From the NCBI GenBank assembly GCA_026770595.1, contig MU634754.1:1-10337 (forward strand): a stretch of DNA of 10,337 nucleotides, given 5' to 3'. Source of the stretch: Ochromonadaceae sp. CCMP2298. Taxonomy: Eukaryota; Sar; Synurophyceae; Ochromonadales; Ochromonadaceae. Of this stretch, positions 1 to 6,800 are shown one piece after another. The first letter of the stretch is position 1, and every line of letters begins with the position of its first letter. The translations under genes were made by a program, and so were the position numbers. The notes beneath the pieces are model-generated. The model had not been told where the DNA came from, ran no database searches, and was given only the letters and a program-made list of their open reading frames with translations.

Positions 1-1
1 G

Positions 2-295
2 ATGACTAGCTGCGTGCAGAAGATCCAGGAGGTGCAGGAGACCATCTTCGTGCCCTACGTCGCATCCTACGTGACAGTCAAGGAGCAGGAGAAGTTCAAC
101 ATGAAGGTTATACGTAAACTGGGACTTATCGACTCGCAGGTGCACCTGGTGTCGATGCTGGACGCGCTGCGCGACCTACCCGAGGAGCTGCAAGCCTTCC
201 AGGAGCAGATTCCCGCAGTGCCGCGACTGCTCATTCCCGTCTGGCGCAACCGCTTATACGCGCCGAGGGCTGGGTGCCTTGATATTGAGCACTGA
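2..295 (+). CDS. 3' end of a gene; hemerythrin/HHE-like C-terminal region (5' partial)
   Basis: An open frame enters from the left edge and ends at TGA 293-295. The first Met, at base 2, is probably internal, because the visible 97 residues read like the tail of a larger protein. The segment ETIFVPYV, then VKEQEKFNMKVI, then HLVSMLDAL, then EQIPAVPRLLIPVWRNRLY, resembles the last helices of hemerythrin/HHE cation-binding domains: an E..xFP motif, a KE-rich helix, and a closing P..W..xY segment. The metal-binding His residues of helices 1-2 would lie outside the window, so metal or oxygen binding cannot be judged. Family membership is from memory of the pattern and is tentative; that this is real coding sequence is more certain. 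Codon choice is GC-rich as in the neighbouring genes. No AATAAA-type signal is seen after the stop. Confidence 0.5.
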   Translation: MTSCVQKIQEVQETIFVPYVASYVTVKEQEKFNMKVIRKLGLIDSQVHLVSMLDALRDLPEELQAFQEQIPAVPRLLIPVWRNRLYAPRAGCLDIEH

Positions 296-477
296 AAGAG
301 ACGGAAACGCTACAATGCTGCCACATACTAATATTCTCACATACTGACATACTGAAGTTACTGAAGGCCAACATGTCTAGCAATTTTGCATTCAATGGGG
401 CGGATTTGTATAAAATTTATATTCTAAGCATACGTTATTTTGTGCGCAGAGAGATTTTACAGAGACATTCCTCTTCA

Positions 478-503
478 ATATATATATATATATATATATA
501 TAT
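478..503. repeat. (AT)13 microsatellite
   Basis: A perfect AT dinucleotide run of about 26 bp in the AT-richer spacer between the hemerythrin-like gene and gene A. An open frame crosses it as an Ile-Tyr run, but that frame has no other protein-like character. Confidence 0.95.
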
Positions 504-542
504 TACCATCTATAGACGCCCACGACATACTACTGGTAGAAG

Positions 543-556
543 TACCGGTACCGGTA
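543..556. repeat. 14-bp perfect palindrome TACCGGTACCGGTA
   Basis: Two and a third tandem copies of TACCGG form a sequence identical to its own reverse complement. It is followed at 571-591 by a possible hairpin (CCCC and TTT arms facing AAAGGGG around a 6-base loop). The function is unknown; it could be a binding site, a small element remnant or chance. Confidence 0.6.
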
Positions 557-861
557 AGATTCCAAGCACGCCCCGTTTCGAGCTAAAGGGGACCCGAACC
601 CGGGAACGGACGGTTGACCCGATCCGTGGACAAAACCTGTTGCGATAGAGAAGGAGGCGATCCAAGAATGATCTGATTCTGATCTAAATCTTCTTCACAA
701 AGAGCCATCTTCTCCACATCACCGCCTTCCTCAGGCGTGAGATGCTCTGGCACGACTGCTTGTGGAGAGATTCTGAGCTAGATTGAGCGCGCTGGCTTGC
801 TCGATATCCGGGCAGTTATGGCGGCGATAGAAAGATAACGGTAACGGAAGCTTAAACCAAT

Positions 862-3623
862 ATGCCGAAGATTACCCCGTTCACTGACCATGGGGATCGC
901 AAGCCGCTGGCGATCGACCCTGCTGGAGAGGTGCGGCTGCCTTCCTTCGGCGTGTCGCTCAAACTGCTGCAGCTCGTGCGCGAGGTATTAAGGCAAGCCA
1001 AGGCCTCGGCGGATATCACCACCGCCGAGGTGATCGAGCAGTACATAAAGCCCTGGACCGAGTCCTTCGATGGCTCTCTCGCGGATCATATGCGTACAAA
1101 GTACGCTCTGGATCTGCACCCTCAGTTGCAGGTCTCGTTCCACGCGGACTACTTCTCCACCGCCTCTGTCTTCGTCTGCCACGCGCACGCCTACTCCTTC
1201 CACGCGCTGGTCGAAGCCCTGGAGGACTTCGAGCAAGAGGAGGAGAAATATAGGGGCGATGGAGGCGGTGAGGGCGGGCGTGGGAGGCGGGGGCTCTTCT
1301 TCTGGCTGGACGTGTTCGCTGCGCGGCACACCCCACCGAGAGCTGGGGAAGGGGGATTCGGGAGGGGTCACAGCGCAGCCGCAGATGCAGAAGCAGACTC
1401 AGACTCGGGCGTGCCCCCCATAGGCGCACTTATAAAGCTACTGGGAGATGTAGGACACACATGCTTGGTAGCTATGCCCTGGAGCGAGCCCTTCGCCCTG
1501 AAGCGTACCTGGTGCCTGTTCGAACTGCTGGCCACGGTGCTCTCAGGCGCCCGCCTCAGCGTGCAACTGAGCAAGAAGCGCCACAAGGGTTTCCTGGACT
1601 TGCTGGGGGACGACCACGCAGAGGCTGTGAAAGTTTTCTCCGTGCAGGTACGTACTGTTGTGTAGGCATATAGGTACATAGGTATATAGGTATGTACTGT
1701 TATATAGTTATTTAGGTGTATAGGTATGTAGGTAGGTGCTGTTGTATAGGTATGTACTCTTATATAGGTATATTCATGTACTTGTGCTCACTACCTGTTC
1801 TCGCTACCACTTAGGTGGACGTGGAATTCAGCGAGGCGCGGGACGAGCACACGCGCCGGCTGCTGCTGGAGGCATTCCTGACTCTCGAGAACGGCTACCA
1901 TCACGCCAACGGCCTCATCACTGAAGCCCTCAGGCGGTGGCTGTACCTCACTGCCGTCCAGCAGGTCGAGAAAAGGATGGGGAAGGTGAAGGAGGCACGC
2001 ATGGCGGAGAGGGTTGAGAAGCATAAAACCCTGGGCTGGCGGGAGATGCTCTGCTCGAGTCTAGGCTGCTCGCGCCAGCCCCTCAACATGCTGATATACA
2101 ACCCACACGATGCCGAGCTGCGCACGTTTACTGAGGACTGCAATCTGCAACTGCATATGGCGGCAGTGCAGGCAGAGCTTGGGGCGCACGGTGCGGCGGA
2201 GGCGCTGTACAGAGTGGCCCTGGCGGGATACGAGAAGCACTTCGGCCCCGACCACGCCACCACCCTATCCATCCTGGGCAATCTAGCACTGCAGTGCGGG
2301 GCCCAAGGGGGCGTACAAGAGGCAGAGCGCCTGTGCGCGCAGGTGCTGGCGGCCAAGGAACGCTCCCTGGGCGCGGCGCACCCCTCAACGCTCACCACGA
2401 TGAAAAATCTAGCCTCCCTGCTGCAGACCAGCGGGCGCCTAGAGGAGGCCACGGTGCTGCTCAGAAGGGCGCTGAGGGAGCAGCAGCATGCCCTAGGGGC
2501 AGACCACATCGACACGCTCACTAGTATGGAGCAACTGTCTGAATTGCTACTGGAGTCGGGCCACTTCGACGAGGGCAAGAAGCTGCTGCAGAGTCTGCTC
2601 ACATACAAGGAAGCGAGGTACGGCGCGCGCCACAAGGAGTCCGCCTTGACGTACGAGGCAGTAGCCGCCCTGTACTTCAAAGAGGGCCTGGATGCAGAGG
2701 CGGCGCAGCACTTCGCTCAAGCACTAGAGGCAAAAGAGGCTCTCTACGGGCCACAGCACCCCGCAGCCATGTCGACCGCACTGAGGCTGGCGCGCGTGCA
2801 AAGACGGCGAGGGGAGAACGCCGAGGCGGCGGCGCTGTTCGAGCGTGTGTACAAGAACAGCCTGGAGCAGCTTGGCGCCCGGCATAGGAGCTGCTTCGAA
2901 CTGGCCGATCGGGTAGTGGAGGCATGCGTGGCCGACGGGCAGCTCATCAGGGCCGAGGCTCTACTGCAGGAGCAGCTGCGGGACAGAGAGGAGCTCTACG
3001 GCCCCTCTGCAGCCTCTGTCTCAGCCGCGCAGTACTATCTGGGAGAGGTGTACGCCCTTATGGGGAATTACCCCACCGCGGAGACGTACCACCGCACAGC
3101 GCTGGGGGTCAGGCTGCGGCAGCTGGGGCCTGCGCATGAAGATGCCGCACACTCGATGCGCGCTCTGGCGGGATGTCTGGCCTACGGTGGGGGGGAGCAG
3201 GTGGACGAGAGTAAGATGCTGTTCGAGGGGGCATTGCAGACCTTGGACGAGCTGCACCAGAAGCGCAGGGAGGCCGAGGCTGACTCCCCGAATACCCATA
3301 AGGGCGTTTTTTCCCCCACACACGAGCACTCTGAGGGAGCCACGCCCGGGTTATCAGACAGCGACCCCGGGGTGGGTGGGGACGAGGAGGATAAGCGAGT
3401 GCAGCCCCTTGCCTCTCTTTCCCCGCACCTGATGGAAGCCAGCTGTCTAGCGGTGGCGGACAGTCTCGCCAGCATATGCAAGGTCACTGGCGACCTGCAG
3501 CAGGCAGAGGCGCTGCTGGTGCGGATACGCGCACACTACAGGGCACTGCACGGACCGAATGATCCGCGCACTGTGGCCATCGCGAAGCGAATCACTAGCG
3601 TGCTGCAGTCCTTAAGCAACTAA
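862..3623 (+). CDS. Gene A: TIR-like domain fused to kinesin-light-chain-type TPR array (2 exons, 864 aa)
   Basis: The CDS is join(862-1647, 1815-3623), with a phase-0 junction CAG|GT...AG|GTG that joins FSVQ to VDVEFSEARD; stop TAA 3621-3623. Residues ~98-262 form a TIR-like alpha/beta domain: strand VFVCHAHAYS (103-112), strand LFFWLDVF (145-152), strand VGHTCLVAMPW (197-207), then KRTWCLFELL with Glu221, which matches the WCLxEL helix carrying the catalytic Glu of plant TIR NADases. A Gly/Arg/acidic low-complexity stretch (~126-143) and another after 155 enlarge its loops. Residues ~375-735 hold eight regular 42-residue TPRs with the kinesin-light-chain signature (LG..HP.TL, A..L...AL...E..LG). 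A degenerate ninth, an acidic Ser-rich linker (~752-802) and a tenth unit (805-864) follow. Similar TIR-like plus KLC-TPR proteins are, as I recall, common in algal and other protist genomes. No signal peptide, membrane segment or P-loop is seen, so it is probably cytosolic. Sensor or scaffold function and NADase activity are inference. Confidence 0.85.
1647..1772 (+). repeat. 42-nt degenerate tandem repeat within the intron of gene A
   Basis: Three consecutive 42-base units start at 1647, 1689 and 1731 with GGTACGTACTGTTGTGTAG, GGTATGTACTGTTATATAG and GGTAGGTGCTGTTGTATAG. By hand alignment units 1 and 2 differ at 9 of 42 positions; unit 3 is more diverged and contains a further GGTATGTACTCTTATATAG at 1749. 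The first unit begins at the exon-intron boundary, so later units look like copies of the donor site. Confidence 0.75.
1648..1814 (+). other. Gene A intron 1 (167 nt, phase 0)
   Basis: The donor is CAG|GTACGTACTGTTG and the acceptor is CTACCACTTAG|GTG. The frame closes just after the donor (TAG 1663-1665) while an unrelated frame opens at 1815, so splicing is required. The joined protein continues the conserved domain, with exon 2 supplying the acidic helix and the ALRRWL helix usual in this family. About the first 126 bases are made of degenerate TATAGGTATGTACTGT-like tandem copies (see findings). Confidence 0.9.
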
Positions 3624-3794
3624 GCAGCACACTAAAGTTTAGAAGTATATTCATTAGAAGTATAGAAAAGGGTATTAATATGATCCCCAGCCCAGAGGTT
3701 TGTGAACTTGTATAAAGAAAAAGGGTATTAATATGATGGCAATTCTTTGTTCTTTGTTCAGCACAATACAGTTGTACAGCAAAATACGTTTCCT
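3624..3794. other. Convergent intergenic region with a 19-nt direct repeat
   Basis: This AT-rich spacer lies between the 3' ends of gene A (+) and gene B (-) and must hold part of both 3' UTRs. AAAAGGGTATTAATATGAT occurs exactly twice, at 3666-3684 and 3719-3737 (period 53). AGAAGTATA-like repeats lie at about 3640-3664. No canonical AATAAA is present on either strand, so the poly(A) sites cannot be placed. Confidence 0.6.
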
Positions 3795-3892
3795 AAACCC
3801 AACCCCTTACCCCAACCCCTTACCCTAACCCCAAACCCAACCCTCACCCCTACCCCTCAAACCCCTACTCCCGACCCCCTTTCCCTACCCTA
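3795..3892 (-). repeat. Degenerate telomere-like array, G-rich on gene B's sense strand (G-quadruplex potential)
   Basis: On the plus strand this is a run of CCC/CCCC tracts separated by 2-5 bases (AACCCC, TTACCCC, CCCTAACCCC). Fifteen C-runs of at least three can be counted. The minus strand is gene B's sense strand, and it reads TAGGGTAGGG straight from the stop codon onward. It satisfies the G3+N1-7 quadruplex pattern several times over. Units such as CCCTAACCCC resemble TTAGGG telomeric DNA, but the array is irregular and internal. It could be an old interstitial telomeric remnant or simple-sequence expansion. Confidence 0.8.
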
Positions 3893-6800
3893 GCGAGTGC
3901 GCGGGTCCCCCATGCGTGCGTACAGCGAGGCCGTGAGGGAGGCCGTCAGATCCTCTGTTGGCGCCTGTTCATACATACACACACATAGAGAGGGTTAATA
4001 CATTAATACATACACACATATACTTATATTTATACAAACAAACATATATACATACATACATACATACATAGAGACAATACATTCTACGTACCTGCAGCAG
4101 GCTCAAAGACCACAGAGTGAGACCCAGCTCCTGTAGGGGGGTTGTCGGGGGGTGAGTGGTGACTAATTGATAACAGTTGTAACGAGTTTTCTTACCTGCG
4201 GATTCATAGATCGCACGCCCACTGCTGCGGCCATGGCGGGGGCCAACTGCGCCTTCAGGGCTGCGCTCCAGAGGGGGTACCCCCACTGCAGTCGGCCGAG
4301 GGACCACAGTGTCCACGCCAGCTCGTGCCCGTCCATGTGGGGCAGCTGTGACTCCAGGGCGAGCTGCAGACAGCCCAGCAGCGGCGCAGGCAGCGGGGTC
4401 AGACTACTCGACCCCAGACTCGGCGCAGGACCCATTCTTGCTCCCGCTGCTAGAGCTGCCGCCGCTGCGGGTGTGGCTGCTACCGCCGCGGCTGCTCTGG
4501 CTGCCGTGGTCGCTGCTGCCTCGCGCGCCGCTGCTCCCACCGGTACCGCCGCGCTGCCCGTATACGAATAAGCGTAGCCGGCAGAGGTGGAGGCTGAGGC
4601 AGCGGTGGAGGCAGAAACAGAGGCGGAGGCAGAGGCAGAGGGCATCGACACAACGAGCTCCATCTTTGCCAGAGACCACAGCAGCGTCGCCAGCTGGTGC
4701 GGGGACATGTCTGCGGCGCTGGAGAGCAAGACAGCCAGCAGATGGGCGCGCAGGTCGGGACGCAAGGAGGCCCAGCGAGCACCCATGCGCGCAACGCCAT
4801 TCACAGAGTTGGCTGCTGCCGCACCAGACCCCAGCAGCGCCTGCACTGGCGCCTGCCCGGGCGCCGAGCCGGGAGAGCCAGAGGTAGGGGTGGCGGAGGC
4901 AGGGGGGGTTGGGGTGGCGAGTGCGAGGGCGGCTGCCTGCACGGCAGGGGCGGTGGTGGGGATGTTGGACAGCAGGAAGCGCAGCACCTCTACCTCCACG
5001 CTCGAGGCAGAGGGTGCGGGGGCAGAGGCAGAGGCAGTGGCAGAGACGAAGGCGGAGGGCCTGCTGTCCCTCTCCAGCCCCCCCGCCTCTCTTGCCTGGT
5101 CGGGCAGCGGGAAGCGCAGATAGCCCAGAGCCAGCAGCAGCGTGCCTGCCAGCTGTGCGTCTACGTCCTCCACAGGCACTGCAGACACCGCACCCGTGTC
5201 AGCGTCACCTGTGTCATCTGTACTGACAGCCCCAGCCTCTTTCTCTACCTCGCTGCGCATTGGGGAGGGCAGGGCCAGGGGTAGCGGCTGGGGAAGCTTC
5301 TTGCCGTCCAGCAGGCGCGTCGCTGCGCTCAGCAGTGCATGTCTGAGCTGACTCGGCAGTGCCCGCCACTCCACCCCCTCTGCGCGCCCCAGTCCCTGCA
5401 GTATGGCCACTAGTGCCTGCTTGCGCAGACTGCGCCGCCGCCCCACCACTGCGGCTGTCAACACCTCCCATACCTCCACAGGCATGTCCGCGAATGAGAG
5501 GCCCATCTGTCCCAGTCCCCACACGGTATTGCCCAGTTCCTGCTCGCTCATGAGAGCGGCAGAGGTGTGCACAGAGCGCATCAGCTGGGTCTGCTCCGCC
5601 CCACCCAGTGCATCAAAGTGGGCCCCCAGCTTGCCCATGCTGTACAGAGTGTTGGCCGTTTCTGTGCTGCTCATGGGATGCCCCAGTGCGCCCAGAGCAC
5701 CTGCCAGAGCGTTGCGGACTTCTGCGCGCAGGTGGGCGTGGGAGAGGCCGAAGCGCGCGAGGGCGAAGTAGATAGTGGCAAGGGGGGTGGCAGACAGAGG
5801 GGGCAGATAGGTGGGTGGGAGAGGGGCGGACAGAGGGGACGGGAGGGCTGGGGCGGTTAGCTGCACCAGCGTGTCGCTTAGGGCGCGCAGTGTCTCCCAC
5901 ACCTCCTGTTCGAACTCGCCTCTGCCCCCGCCCCCGCCCCCACCTATATCCTCATCCCCACCCCGGCTCTCGCCCCCTTCGACTTCGCTCTCCGCGTCCC
6001 CGCCTTCGCCCCCGTCCAGTTCGTCGAATTGTTCGTCTACGTCTTCGAATTGTTCAAATTGTTCGTATTCTTGTGGGAGTGCGGTGAATGCGCCTGCGGG
6101 TGTGGGGGCGGGCAGCAGGTTTGAGAGTGCCCACAGCACACCCGCCAGGTCCTGTTCGTTCAGCCCGCAGCGCCCAGACCCTGACCCCGACCCTGACGTC
6201 GACTCCGAAGAGGATGCAGATGCATGTGCAGATGACAATGCCCCTGTGTCTGATACTGCCCCTACACCTGCCCCTACACCTGCCCCTACACTTGCCCCAG
6301 CCCCTGCCTCTGTCCTTCTGTCTAGGCCTGTGGAGCACTGGGCCCGCACTGATCGCAGCAGCAGCAGCTGAGTGCTGAGGGGGAAGACCCCGCTGCTCCT
6401 GCCCCTCCCTCCCTGGCCCCTGTCCTCACTAGTAGTTGCCTCGTCACCCCAGCGCACACCCATCTGTGGGATGTGAGGAAGGGAGTTGATCCGATGGCGT
6501 TAGATGGAGTCTTGTCAGGTCGGGTCGGCAAGCATCATGGGTCATATCACACATCACACAACACCACATGAAATACATTGCCGCAGGGTCGTGCATATGC
6601 ATATGCGTGTACACAGTACACAGTACACAGTACGTACCTTGGCCAGTCCCAGCAGCGTGTTGCAGAGTCCCTGCTGCGTGAGCGAGGGGGCGGATCGATG
6701 CACAGCTTGGGCCAACTCCCGACACAGATCGCGGCCCAGGCGCTTGCGGGCAGAGCTCCCGGACTCCACTGCACACGTAGAGATGTAGAGATGTAGAGAT

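Larger units (their letters stand above)
296..861 (+). promoter_or_regulatory. Intergenic region and presumed promoter/5' leader of gene A with short upstream ORFs
   Basis: No convincing gene is seen. The left part is AT-rich, with ACATACT-like repeats at about 322-350 and the AT microsatellite. The right part (649-861) presumably contains the promoter and 5' leader of gene A; no TATA box or initiator can be asserted. Three ATG-started mini-frames precede the main ATG: 668-676 (2 codons), 742-786 (14 codons) and 818-838 (MAAIER, ending 23 bases before the main start). If transcription starts upstream of them they could reduce translation of gene A. An in-frame TAA at 853-855 makes ATG 862 the first usable start on this exon. 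Confidence 0.4.

Noticed and set aside
590-600. Minus-strand GGTTCGGGTCC, resembling a Pol III B box or tRNA T-arm
   Set aside because: The flanks do not form a full T stem, no clear A box or cloverleaf lies upstream, and no acceptor stem can be drawn.
373-648. 91-codon plus-strand open frame in the first spacer
   Set aside because: It runs through the AT microsatellite as Ile-Tyr repeats and has no domain-like pattern or homologous feel; most likely chance.
4587-5123. 178-codon plus-strand open frame rich in AEAEAE
   Set aside because: Antisense shadow of the Ala/Ser low-complexity region of gene B exon 4.
5811-6371. 186-codon plus-strand open frame rich in Pro and Ser
   Set aside because: Antisense shadow of the acidic and Gly-rich inserts of gene B exon 4; the minus frame has the helical repeats and good splice sites.
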